Shown: positions 25,600 to 34,633 of the stretch, piece by piece
Layout of the letters: each line of letters starts with the position of its first letter
How positions within the stretch are numbered: position 1 is the stretch's first letter
Source of the DNA: Flavobacterium limnophilum
GTDB lineage: Bacteria; Bacteroidota; Bacteroidia; Flavobacteriales; Flavobacteriaceae
Direction of reading: 5' to 3'
Length of the DNA stretch: 64,000 nucleotides
Assembly (NCBI RefSeq): GCF_027111315.2
Contig: NZ_CP114289.2
Location: 2,976,001 to 3,040,000, forward strand
The notes under the pieces: generated by a model
The model's input: the letters and a program-made list of their open reading frames with translations, nothing else
Told to the model about the DNA's origin: nothing
The model's database searches: none
Translations under genes and position numbers: made by a program

Positions 25600-27258
25600 A
25601 TGACTTCATTAAAACGACTTTACAATCTTTTAGAATTAGACAAAAAAGATGTTTCACAAATTTTTTTCTATGCCATCTTTGCCGGTATCGTGAGTTTGTC
25701 TTTGCCACTGGGCATTCAAGCCATAGTAAATTTCATTCAATCCGGGCGAGTTAGCGCATCTTGGATTGTCTTGATAATACTGGTAGTTATTGGTGTAGTG
25801 TTAGTTGGTATTTTGTCATTAATGCAATTGCGAATCACGGAGAACCTGCAACAAAAAATATTTGTACGCTCTTCTTTTGAATTTGCCTCTCGATTACCCA
25901 AAATAGAATTCAAAGAACTTTACGACCAGTATCCCCCAGAATTAGCCAATAGATTTTTTGACACACTTACCATTCAAAAAGGGACTTCAAAATTATTAGT
26001 CGATTTTTCAGCAGCTATTTTACAAATTGTTTTTGGAGTTGTTTTATTGTCGTTATACCATCCTTTCTTTATTGTTTTCGGAATTTTATTGCTGATCCTT
26101 TTATATATTATTTTTAAATTTTCGTACAATAAAGGAATCGAAACCAGCTTAAAAGAATCCAAAAACAAATACAAAACAGCGAACTGGCTACAAGAAATAG
26201 CCAGAAACAATTTTAGTTTCAGAAACGAGCTCAACTATGATTTTGCATTAGAAAAAAACAATGCAATAATAAAAGATTATTTATACAGTCGCGAAAACCA
26301 TTTTAATGTAATCAAAAGGCAATTCAGCCACTTGATTCTTTTCAAGGTAATCATTACGGCGAGTTTACTAATCATTGGTGGTTATTTAGTATTGAATCAG
26401 CAAATGAATATTGGGCAATTTGTCGCAGCAGAAATCATCATTTTATTGGTAATCAATTCGGTTGAGAAAATCATCCTTGGCCTGGAGACTTTCTACGATG
26501 TATTGACGGCAGTGGAAAAAATTGGGCAAGTTACCGATATGGAATTGGAAGAAGAAGTTGTCATAGTGAACAAAAGTTGTTACACCGATATCAGCCTTGA
26601 AACAGAAAATATGGAGTTTCAATTTCCGGAAACTACTTTTGGAATTTTAAAGAACATCAATGTAAAAATAAATCCAGGAGAGAAAATCATAATTGACGGA
26701 GAAAACGGATCTGGAAAAACAACCTTGATTCGAGTACTTTCAGGTTTGTTGCATCCAAGCTCGGGCAACTTTTTTATCAACGATGATACCTTTAAAAAAA
26801 TAGATGTTAAACAATACCGTTCCAGAATAGGAAGTATTATTCAAGGAGAAACCCCTTTTGAGGGAACTATTCTCGAAAACATCACTTTCAACGACAAAAA
26901 CATCAGCTCCGAAGATTTAAAATGGGCATTAGATGCCGTTCAACTTACTCCATTTATCAAAACTTTACCCAAAGGATTGGATACTAAAATTCTACCTGAA
27001 GGAAAAGAGTTGTCTGCTTCAAACGTCCAAAAAATATTGTTGGCGAGAAGCATTATTCACAAGCCCAATATTTTATTTTATGAAGAACCAACAGATAAAA
27101 TGGATGTGAAAGTAGCCAATGAAATTATCGATTTTATTACTTCAGAAAAAAACAAATGGACGGTAGTCGTTTCGTCTCAAAACCCACATTGGATTACTAA
27201 ATGCACCAGAGAAATCACAATGCAAAAAGGAACCATATTATTTGACACCAAAAAATAA
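25600..27258 (+). CDS. ABC transporter, fused membrane and ATPase domains (type I export)
   Basis: A 552-residue half-transporter. About 20-300 holds the six-helix exporter domain. About 335-552 is the nucleotide-binding domain, with Walker A GENGSGKTT and a Q-loop (IGSIIQGETPFEGT). There is no C39 peptidase domain. Several motifs depart from canon: the signature is LSASN instead of LSGGQ, Walker B reads ILFYEEP with Glu where the Mg-binding Asp should be, and the switch His is absent (VVVSSQNPHW). With the following HlyD and TolC genes it should form a three-part exporter; the cargo is unknown. The ATG at 25600 follows the TetR stop by 4 bases. Confidence 0.88.
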   Translation: MTSLKRLYNLLELDKKDVSQIFFYAIFAGIVSLSLPLGIQAIVNFIQSGRVSASWIVLIILVVIGVVLVGILSLMQLRITENLQQKIFVRSSFEFASRLPKIEFKELYDQYPPELANRFFDTLTIQKGTSKLLVDFSAAILQIVFGVVLLSLYHPFFIVFGILLLILLYIIFKFSYNKGIETSLKESKNKYKTANWLQEIARNNFSFRNELNYDFALEKNNAIIKDYLYSRENHFNVIKRQFSHLILFKVIITASLLIIGGYLVLNQQMNIGQFVAAEIIILLVINSVEKIILGLETFYDVLTAVEKIGQVTDMELEEEVVIVNKSCYTDISLETENMEFQFPETTFGILKNINVKINPGEKIIIDGENGSGKTTLIRVLSGLLHPSSGNFFINDDTFKKIDVKQYRSRIGSIIQGETPFEGTILENITFNDKNISSEDLKWALDAVQLTPFIKTLPKGLDTKILPEGKELSASNVQKILLARSIIHKPNILFYEEPTDKMDVKVANEIIDFITSEKNKWTVVVSSQNPHWITKCTREITMQKGTILFDTKK

Positions 27259-27262
27259 GAGT

Positions 27263-28612
27263 ATGCTAAACATATCCAATAAAAACAAATTGAACAATGA
27301 AGCTCTTGAAAAATATTCTACTGTCAAGAATTTGGGCAACAGACCACATTATAAAATATTGAATCGAATAATTCTTGCGGTTTCCATACTTACCTTAATA
27401 GCACTTTTCTTGCCTTGGACACAAAACATCTCAGGTTCAGGAGCAGTTACAACTTTAAAACCCAATCAAAGACCCCAAACCATTCAATCCGTAATCTCGG
27501 GTCGAATAGAAAAATGGTATGTACAAGAAGGTAATTATGTTGAAAAAGGCGATACAATTCTTTTTATATCTGAAATCAAAGAAGACTATATGGATCCCAA
27601 TTTGGTAAAAAACACTAAAAACCAAGTAGATGCCAAAAAACAATCATTAGAATCATATGGTTCTAAAGTAGCAACACTTTCGAATCAAATGCTGGCAATA
27701 GAAAGAGAAAAAGTATTGAAACTCAAACAAGCCGAGAATAAAATAAAACAAGCTCGTTTGAAAATAAAAAGTGACAGCATAGATCTTGTCGCCGTGAAAA
27801 CGCAATTAAAAATTGCCAATACCCAATTCAATCGTTCTTTACAATTAAACAAAGAAGGCTTAAAAGCTTTGTCGGACGTGGAAGAAAAACGACTAAAACT
27901 TCAGGAAGTTGAAGCTAAAATCATCACTCAAGAGAATAAATTTTACACCAGCAAAAATGAATTCATCAATGCCGAAGTAGAAATCAACAGAATTACTGCC
28001 GAGTATTCCGAAAAGATTTCCAAAGCACAGAGCGATCAATATACAGCAATGAGCAACCAATACGACACCGAAGCTCAAGTAAGCAAATTGGAGAATCAAT
28101 ACGCTAATTACAGCATTCGAAATGGACTGTATTACATCAAAGCGCCACAAAGCGGATACATCAATAGAACTTTGCAATCGGGCATTGGCGAAAACATCAA
28201 AGAAGGAACCCCAATTGCAACAATTATGCCTTCTAAATATGATATTGCCGTTGAATCATTTGTAGATCCAATTGATTTGCCTTTAATCAAAAAAGGAGAA
28301 AAAGTGAGAGTATGGTTTGACGGATGGCCGACAATCGTTTTCTCGGGATGGCCAGATATGTCTTATGGCACTTTTGGCGGTGAAATTGTAGCTATTGAAA
28401 ACTTTATCAGTGACAATGGAAAATTTAGAATCCTAATTGCCCCAGACAAAAACGAAGCGCCTTGGCCTAAACAATTGAGCATGGGATCAGGTGCGCAAAC
28501 TATGGCTTTGCTAAATACAGTTCCGGTTTGGTTTGAATTCTGGAGAACCCTTAATGGTTTTCCGCCTAATTATTACAAGGAAAAAGAGAAACCTTCAAAA
28601 GAAAAGAAATAA
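27263..28612 (+). CDS. HlyD-family periplasmic adaptor of a type I exporter
   Basis: A 449-residue membrane-fusion protein. One transmembrane helix at about 32-52 (RIILAVSILTLIALFLPW) precedes a barrel-sandwich half-lipoyl segment (IQSVISGRIEKWYVQEGNYVEKGD). A long helical hairpin of about 110 to 280 residues carries KQ- and QL-rich heptads. The second lipoyl half, YYIKAPQSGYINRTLQSGIG, and a C-terminal barrel follow. It bridges the ABC protein and TolC across the periplasm. It starts 4 bases after the ABC stop; its own stop overlaps the next ATG. Confidence 0.93.
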   Translation: MLNISNKNKLNNEALEKYSTVKNLGNRPHYKILNRIILAVSILTLIALFLPWTQNISGSGAVTTLKPNQRPQTIQSVISGRIEKWYVQEGNYVEKGDTILFISEIKEDYMDPNLVKNTKNQVDAKKQSLESYGSKVATLSNQMLAIEREKVLKLKQAENKIKQARLKIKSDSIDLVAVKTQLKIANTQFNRSLQLNKEGLKALSDVEEKRLKLQEVEAKIITQENKFYTSKNEFINAEVEINRITAEYSEKISKAQSDQYTAMSNQYDTEAQVSKLENQYANYSIRNGLYYIKAPQSGYINRTLQSGIGENIKEGTPIATIMPSKYDIAVESFVDPIDLPLIKKGEKVRVWFDGWPTIVFSGWPDMSYGTFGGEIVAIENFISDNGKFRILIAPDKNEAPWPKQLSMGSGAQTMALLNTVPVWFEFWRTLNGFPPNYYKEKEKPSKEKK

Positions 28613-30021
28613 TGAAACAACTTCTTTTTATACTAGTCTTGATAGGAACTACCATTTACGGTCAGTCAAATGACGAATCTACATTACCAACAAATTCCAA
28701 AGAACTGAGTTATAACGAGTACTTGGGTTTTGTGAAAAAATACCATCCATTAGTCAAAAACGCCAACTTGGAAATCAGTAAAGCGCAAGCCAACTTGATG
28801 ATGGCACGTGGTGGCTTTGACCCAAAATTGGAATTGGACTACAACAAAAAACAGTTTCAGGGAACCGAATATTATTCTATCCTAAACAGCAGTTTCAAAA
28901 TCCCGACTTGGTATGGAATCGACATAAAAGCAGGATTTGACGAAAACGAAGGTTATTATCTCAATCCACAAAACAAGACGCCAAGCAATGGATTGACATC
29001 GCTCGGAATAAGTGTTCCTCTTGGACAAGGATTGCTCATTAATCAACGAATGGCCGATTTGCAAAAAGCAAAAATTCAAGTAAAGTTAAGTCAAGCGGAA
29101 CAAAAACTGGAAGCGATTGCGATTTTATACAACGCTTCTGTTGCGTATTTCAATTGGAAAAAAAACTACGAAGAATATTTGTTGTACGAAAGCTATACTA
29201 TCAATGCGAAAAAGCGATATGCAGGAATCGAATCGCTGATAAAAGAAGGCGACAAACCAGCAATTGACAGCATTGAAGCGGGGATTGTGGTTAAAAATAG
29301 ATTGCTCGCTCTTGAAGATTCAAAATTAAAATTAACCAAAGCCAAACTGGATTTATCGAATTTTCTTTGGATTGAAAACAATATTCCATTAGAACTTGCA
29401 GATGTTATTATTCCCGAGAAAAGCCTAAATCAGACCATTCAAGAAACTTTGAACATAAGCGATTTAGTCAATCCTGAATTTTCAGTACTGAATCATCCAA
29501 AAATTGAAGCTTTACAAAGTAAAATAGACTTATTGACCGTAGAGAAAAAAATGAAAGCTAACATGCTATTGCCAAAAATAGATGTTGGATACTCCTATTT
29601 GGCCCAGCCAAATCCAGCCATACCCAATAATTCGGATAATTACAAAGTGGGCGTTGATTTTTATTTCCCCTTGTTTTTAAGAAAAGAAAGAGGCGGTTTG
29701 AAACTAGCACAATACAAAATCCAGGAATCCGAGTTCATACGAGATGTAGAAAAAGTACAATTGACAAACAAAATCAGTGCCCAAAAAACCGAAATCCAGT
29801 CCTTGACCAAACAACAAAAATTAATAAACAAATTGGTTTCAGATTACGATATAATGTTAAAATCCGAGGAGCGATTATTTATATTAGGAGAGAGTTCGCT
29901 ATTTCTAATTAATACCCGTGAAAATAATTTAGTCAGCGCACAACTTTCCCAAATTGCTTTAGAAAATCGTTTTTACACTTCCAACTCCGAACTCTATAAA
30001 ATAATGGCTAATCCTAATTAA
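28612..30021 (+). CDS. TolC-family outer-membrane efflux/secretion channel
   Basis: A 469-residue protein with a signal peptide (to IYGQS). The two long helical repeats of outer-membrane efflux proteins are visible: YLGFVKKYHPLVKNANLEIS with KAQANLMMARGGFDPKL, and later LNHPKIEALQSKIDLLTVEKK with MKANMLLPKIDVGYSYL. It forms the outer-membrane tunnel of the exporter encoded just upstream. The ATG shares a base with the hlyD-like stop (TAATG). It is the last gene of the TetR operon, since map has its own promoter. Confidence 0.92.
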   Translation: MKQLLFILVLIGTTIYGQSNDESTLPTNSKELSYNEYLGFVKKYHPLVKNANLEISKAQANLMMARGGFDPKLELDYNKKQFQGTEYYSILNSSFKIPTWYGIDIKAGFDENEGYYLNPQNKTPSNGLTSLGISVPLGQGLLINQRMADLQKAKIQVKLSQAEQKLEAIAILYNASVAYFNWKKNYEEYLLYESYTINAKKRYAGIESLIKEGDKPAIDSIEAGIVVKNRLLALEDSKLKLTKAKLDLSNFLWIENNIPLELADVIIPEKSLNQTIQETLNISDLVNPEFSVLNHPKIEALQSKIDLLTVEKKMKANMLLPKIDVGYSYLAQPNPAIPNNSDNYKVGVDFYFPLFLRKERGGLKLAQYKIQESEFIRDVEKVQLTNKISAQKTEIQSLTKQQKLINKLVSDYDIMLKSEERLFILGESSLFLINTRENNLVSAQLSQIALENRFYTSNSELYKIMANPN

Positions 30022-30036
30022 ATAATTTTAAAATTG

Positions 30037-30044
30037 TATTTTTG
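30037..30044 (+). promoter_or_regulatory. -7 box TATTTTTG of map
   Basis: Exact TAnnTTTG match, 18 bases before the ATG at 30063 and downstream of the TolC stop. The TTG start seen at 30042 lies inside it. Confidence 0.6.
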
Positions 30045-30062
30045 CCGTCTGAAAATTCAAAT

Positions 30063-30881
30063 ATGATTATCCAAAAAACAAGAGAAGAAATAGAATTGAT
30101 GCGCGAAAGTGCTTTAATCGTATCCAAAACTTTAGGAATGATTGCTTCGGAAATCAAACCCGGAGTTACCACCTTACACCTAGACAAATTAGCCGAAGAA
30201 TTTATTCGTGACCACGGTGCAGTACCAAGTTTCCTTGGTCTGTACGGCTTCCCAAACTCGCTTTGCATGAGTCCGAATGCACAAGTGGTACACGGAATCC
30301 CAAACAACAAACCATTGGAAAGTGGCGACGTGATTTCAGTTGACTGTGGTGCCTATAAAAATGGATTTCACGGAGACCATGCCTACTCATTCGAAATTGG
30401 CGAAGTGGCTCCAGAAACCAAAAAGTTGTTGCAGGTTACCAAAGAATCTTTGTATGTTGGAATCCGTGAATTCAGATTAGGGAACCGAGTGGAAGATGTG
30501 GGAAATGCCATCCAGAAATACACCGAAGCACACGGTTATGGCGTGGTTCGTGAATTGGTGGGTCACGGTGTTGGTCAAAAAATGCACGAAGATCCAGAAA
30601 TGCCCAATTACGGCAAAAAAGGTCGTGGAAAATTATTCGTCGAAGGAATGGTTGTCGCCATCGAACCGATGATTAATTTGGGAACCAAAAACATCAAACA
30701 ACTCAAAGACGGCTGGACAATCCTCACCGCCGACGGAAAACCAAGCGCCCATTTCGAACACGACGTAGCCATCATTGACGGAAAACCAGAAATTTTATCA
30801 ACGTTTGCCTATATCTATCAAGCATTGGGAATCGAGAGTAATGAAGAAGATGAATTTAGAAAAATCCCATTGGTTTTATAA
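30063..30881 (+). CDS. map: Type I methionine aminopeptidase
   Basis: A 272-residue enzyme that removes the initiator methionine. The five metal ligands of the pita-bread fold are in VISVDCGAYKNGFHGDHAYSF (two Asp), ELVGHGVGQKMHEDPEMPNY (His), GMVVAIEPMI (Glu) and the final SAHFEHDVAI (Glu). Length fits bacterial MetAP1. It overlaps the following methyltransferase gene by one base (TAATG), so the two are co-transcribed. Confidence 0.96.
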   Translation: MIIQKTREEIELMRESALIVSKTLGMIASEIKPGVTTLHLDKLAEEFIRDHGAVPSFLGLYGFPNSLCMSPNAQVVHGIPNNKPLESGDVISVDCGAYKNGFHGDHAYSFEIGEVAPETKKLLQVTKESLYVGIREFRLGNRVEDVGNAIQKYTEAHGYGVVRELVGHGVGQKMHEDPEMPNYGKKGRGKLFVEGMVVAIEPMINLGTKNIKQLKDGWTILTADGKPSAHFEHDVAIIDGKPEILSTFAYIYQALGIESNEEDEFRKIPLVL

Positions 30882-31645
30882 TGAAGAAACTTTTTAAACT
30901 CATCCTCAATACCATTCCTCGTCCACTATTAATTCGTTTGAGTTATGTGGCGCGACCAATTATCGCTTTTTCGTTAAAAGGAGACAAATTCACCGATCCA
31001 ATCGACGGGAAAAGTTTCAAATCGATGTTGCCTTACGGGTACGAAAAACAACGCAACAATGTGCTTTCGCCAAGCACGCTTTCGTTGGAAAGACATCGTT
31101 TGTTGTGGCTATATCTAAACGAACAAACCGATTTTTTTACGGCACCAAAGAAAGTATTGCATTTTGCTCCAGAACAAGCTTTTTACAAATTGTTCCGCAA
31201 GCAAAAAAACCTGGATTACACCACAACCGATTTGTTTTCGCCACTAGCAGACGTGAAAGCCGATATTTGCAATTTGCCTTTCGAAGACAATCAATACGAC
31301 GTCATTCTCTGCAACCACGTTTTGGAACACATTCCGGACGACACCAAGGCTATGAAAGAATTATTCCGCGTCTTGAAACCAGGTGGAATGGCAATTCTCC
31401 AAATTCCGCAAGACTTGAAAAGGGATGTGACATTTGCCGACGATTCCATTACCGACCAAAAAGAACGCGCCAAAATATTTGGGCAATACGACCACGTTCG
31501 CATTTATGGCCGCGATTATTTTGACAAACTGAGAAGCATTGGTTTTACAGTTGTCGAAGAAGATTACACCAATAAAATAGCTCCTGAATTGGTCGAAAAA
31601 TATTGCTTGGCCAAAGGCGAAATTATACCGGTTTGTTTTAAGTAA
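30881..31645 (+). CDS. Class I SAM-dependent methyltransferase
   Basis: A 254-residue methyltransferase_11-like protein. The SAM core is about 90-200: VLHFAPEQAFYKLF stands where motif I is expected but lacks the usual glycine-rich loop. Then DLFSPLADVKADICNLPFEDN, YDVILCNHVLEHIPDDTKAM and ELFRVLKPGGMAILQIP follow, the latter standard. The unusual motif I is typical of one Bacteroidota subfamily as I recall it. The substrate is unknown. Coupled to map by a 1-base overlap; the next gene starts 6 bases later in the same frame. Confidence 0.87.
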   Translation: MKKLFKLILNTIPRPLLIRLSYVARPIIAFSLKGDKFTDPIDGKSFKSMLPYGYEKQRNNVLSPSTLSLERHRLLWLYLNEQTDFFTAPKKVLHFAPEQAFYKLFRKQKNLDYTTTDLFSPLADVKADICNLPFEDNQYDVILCNHVLEHIPDDTKAMKELFRVLKPGGMAILQIPQDLKRDVTFADDSITDQKERAKIFGQYDHVRIYGRDYFDKLRSIGFTVVEEDYTNKIAPELVEKYCLAKGEIIPVCFK

Positions 31646-31651
31646 TTACAT

Positions 31652-34558
31652 TTGAAAACCGAAAATTCTTTTCAGTTCTGCTTTGATGTTAGTTTCGAAA
31701 AAAGGCTAAACACGTATATTCCGACTGCTTATATTGTCGAACATTCTCAAGCTATAACATATCTGGACAAGAAAGCGAGTCCCGAAGTACTTCAGAGTTT
31801 TGGTGTAATTATTGAAAATTTAGACACCAGCACTAAAAAAGTTTTAGCCATTTGTGAAGCTCTCAAACCGGAAATAATTTTCAAGAAATTCAGCAAAAAC
31901 AGTAAATCATCCAAAAACATCGAAGATTTACTGAAAGACAGCAAACTGGAGTTTGGAATTCGACAATTTGTAAAAACAAATTTAGACCAATTTTACACTT
32001 TGGTTTGTCAAAATAAAATCCCGCTCTCATTGAATCTGGGAAAAGAAAAAGATTTTCGCATTAGTCGAATTGCGACTGAAAATTCAATATTAGAAACCCG
32101 TCTTGAATTTGACAAACACGAAAACGGAATCTCCTACACCCTACTATTAAAAGAAGAAACAACCGTATTCCATCCTTCAAATACAGCTATTACGCTACTT
32201 TTGGATGAACCAGGATGGCTAGTCGCCTACCATAAATTGTATCTCCTAAAAGATATTAACACTAAAAAAATCACGCCCTTTTTAAAAAACAAAACCATTG
32301 AAATTCCTTCAAGAATGGTTTCGGAATACTTTGAAAAATTTATTAAGGATGTGGCAAAAAAAGCAGACATAAAAGCCACAGGATTTGCAGTAGAGCTAAA
32401 GAACAGAATCACATCCTGTTCGCTCCAGTTGGCTCACGATTTTTTCAAAAATGTATATTTCATTAACCTTTTATTTGACTATGACGGTTTTAGTTTTGAC
32501 AATAGCAAAACCAAGAAAATCCATTCTGAAATTGACACTCGCAATTTGGATGAAATCAAAGTAATTCAATATAAAAGAACATCCGAAGAAGCAGCATTTG
32601 AAAACAAATTACTGGAACTCGGCTTTATTAAAACTGAAACAGGTTTTTTCGGGCTTTCGCCAGAAGCAGAAAAACAAGATCCATACACTACCATTCAATG
32701 GGTAATAGAAAATCGAGGAATTCTCGAATCCTCCGGTTTCACAGTTAATAATCTAAGTATCGACAGCAAGAAAATTGACACCCAAAAAGTAAGCATTCAA
32801 TTCTCGAATGAAGTCAAAAGCGATTGGTTTGACATCAAAATGACAGTGGTTTGCGAGTCATTTGAATTTAGTTTCAGCGAACTGATTTCAAATATAAAAA
32901 ACCGAAACCGCCTTTTTCTTTTACCAAACGGCAACTACTTTTTGATTCCCGTTGAATGGATGACACTTTACGCTTCAATGGCAAAATTGGCGAAAGTCCA
33001 AAACGGAAATCTTACTTTACTTAAAAGCAATTTTGCAGTTTTAGAAGACATTGCTGAACTTAAGAATACTGTAAATTTACATACAGTGCAGGAATACCAA
33101 TCATCACCCTTGGTAAAAGCTACATTGAGACCCTATCAAATTGAAGGAGTCAAATGGCTTTTGGAACATTATAACAATGGCCTAGGCGCGTGCTTGGCTG
33201 ATGATATGGGATTGGGGAAAACACTGCAAACCCTATCCACACTTGTCGCCGTACAAGAACAATTGGATTTTGAAAAAGCCGAAAACGTTCAGTTGGATTT
33301 GTTTGGAAACGAAATCCCTGTTGCAAAAGAATACCTAAAAGCATTGATTGTTCTGCCTTCTTCTTTGGTTTTTAACTGGTACAATGAAGCCCGGAAATTC
33401 ACACCGCATTTTCGAAGAGTACAATACATTGGTAACGACCGAAAAATACTTTCGAAAAAACTAGAAAAATACGACTTGATTTTTACCAGTTATGCTGTCG
33501 TCTCCAGAGATGTTTCTATTTTGGAAAAATACAATTTCAGATATTTGATTTTGGACGAAAGTCAATACATCAAAAACAAAAACTCCAAAATATTTAAGGC
33601 CATCAATCAAATAAAAGCGAGCCATAAAATATCATTGAGCGGAACTCCGATAGAGAATTCGCTTGATGATTTGTGGTCGCAAATGCAATTTATCAATCCG
33701 AATATCTTGGGGAGTCATGCTTTTTTTGTCGAAAATTACAAACTCCCAATAGAGAAAAAACAAGACGAAAACAGTTTATTGGAACTAAAAAACCTCATCA
33801 GTCCTTTTATCTTAAGGCGTACCAAAGAACAGGTTTTAAAAGACTTACCGGAACTTTCAGAACAGGTTTTCTATTGCGAAATGGAGTCTGAACAGGAAAA
33901 ACTGTACGAAGAAGAAAAATCAAAAGCGCGAAACTCGTTATTAAAAACGGATGGTTCTGCCGTGGATAAAATCAATATCATCAACACCCTGATGCGCTTG
34001 AGACAATTAAGCAATCATCCCAAAATGATTGATTCCAAGTCCGAAATGGATTCGGGGAAATATATTGCCGTTACGCGCTATTTGGAGACTTTAGTGCAAT
34101 CCAACCAAAAAACGATTGTTTTCAGTTCATTTGTGTCCAATTTGAATTTTTACAAAACGTGGTGCAAGGAAAACAAAATCGATTTTTGTGAACTCACGGG
34201 AGAAACCCCTTTGAAAGAACGGGAATCTCAAGTCAATCGTTTTCAAGAACAAAAAAAACCATTGCTGTTTTTTATCTCTTTGAAAGCTGGCGGTGTTGGA
34301 CTCAACATCACCAAAGCATCTTATGTCGTTTTCTTGGATCCTTGGTGGAATCCATTTTCGGAGAAACAAGGAATTGGACGTGCGCATCGAATTGGACAGA
34401 TGAACAAGGTAAATGTCATTCGGTTCATTACCAAAAACACCGTGGAAGAAAAAATCATCCGCCTGCAGGAAAGCAAAAAACTATTGGCCGGTTCTCTTTT
34501 GAATGAAAATTATATAAGTTCAGAAATTGAAGAGAATTTGGATTTTATATTGGAATAA
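31652..34558 (+). CDS. SNF2-family DEAD/DEAH-box helicase
   Basis: A 968-residue Swi2/Snf2-type ATPase. An N-terminal region of about 480 residues is family-specific. Then come Walker A (ACLADDMGLGKTLQTLS), motif Ia (ALIVLPSSLVFNW), a Walker B variant LILDESQ and motif III (LSGTPIENSLDDLWSQ). The C-terminal helicase domain has VFSSFVSNLNFY, LKAGGVGLNIT and GIGRAHRIGQ. It should translocate on double-stranded DNA and remodel protein-DNA complexes. The start is TTG at 31652: the upstream stop of the methyltransferase is two codons earlier in the same frame, and no ATG exists for hundreds of bases. Confidence 0.92.
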   Translation: MKTENSFQFCFDVSFEKRLNTYIPTAYIVEHSQAITYLDKKASPEVLQSFGVIIENLDTSTKKVLAICEALKPEIIFKKFSKNSKSSKNIEDLLKDSKLEFGIRQFVKTNLDQFYTLVCQNKIPLSLNLGKEKDFRISRIATENSILETRLEFDKHENGISYTLLLKEETTVFHPSNTAITLLLDEPGWLVAYHKLYLLKDINTKKITPFLKNKTIEIPSRMVSEYFEKFIKDVAKKADIKATGFAVELKNRITSCSLQLAHDFFKNVYFINLLFDYDGFSFDNSKTKKIHSEIDTRNLDEIKVIQYKRTSEEAAFENKLLELGFIKTETGFFGLSPEAEKQDPYTTIQWVIENRGILESSGFTVNNLSIDSKKIDTQKVSIQFSNEVKSDWFDIKMTVVCESFEFSFSELISNIKNRNRLFLLPNGNYFLIPVEWMTLYASMAKLAKVQNGNLTLLKSNFAVLEDIAELKNTVNLHTVQEYQSSPLVKATLRPYQIEGVKWLLEHYNNGLGACLADDMGLGKTLQTLSTLVAVQEQLDFEKAENVQLDLFGNEIPVAKEYLKALIVLPSSLVFNWYNEARKFTPHFRRVQYIGNDRKILSKKLEKYDLIFTSYAVVSRDVSILEKYNFRYLILDESQYIKNKNSKIFKAINQIKASHKISLSGTPIENSLDDLWSQMQFINPNILGSHAFFVENYKLPIEKKQDENSLLELKNLISPFILRRTKEQVLKDLPELSEQVFYCEMESEQEKLYEEEKSKARNSLLKTDGSAVDKINIINTLMRLRQLSNHPKMIDSKSEMDSGKYIAVTRYLETLVQSNQKTIVFSSFVSNLNFYKTWCKENKIDFCELTGETPLKERESQVNRFQEQKKPLLFFISLKAGGVGLNITKASYVVFLDPWWNPFSEKQGIGRAHRIGQMNKVNVIRFITKNTVEEKIIRLQESKKLLAGSLLNENYISSEIEENLDFILE

Positions 34559-34633
34559 AACAATTAACATCCGTTATAGGATATAAATCAATAATATGTG
34601 TTAATTTGCATATTTACTATTTAGAATTTTCCA

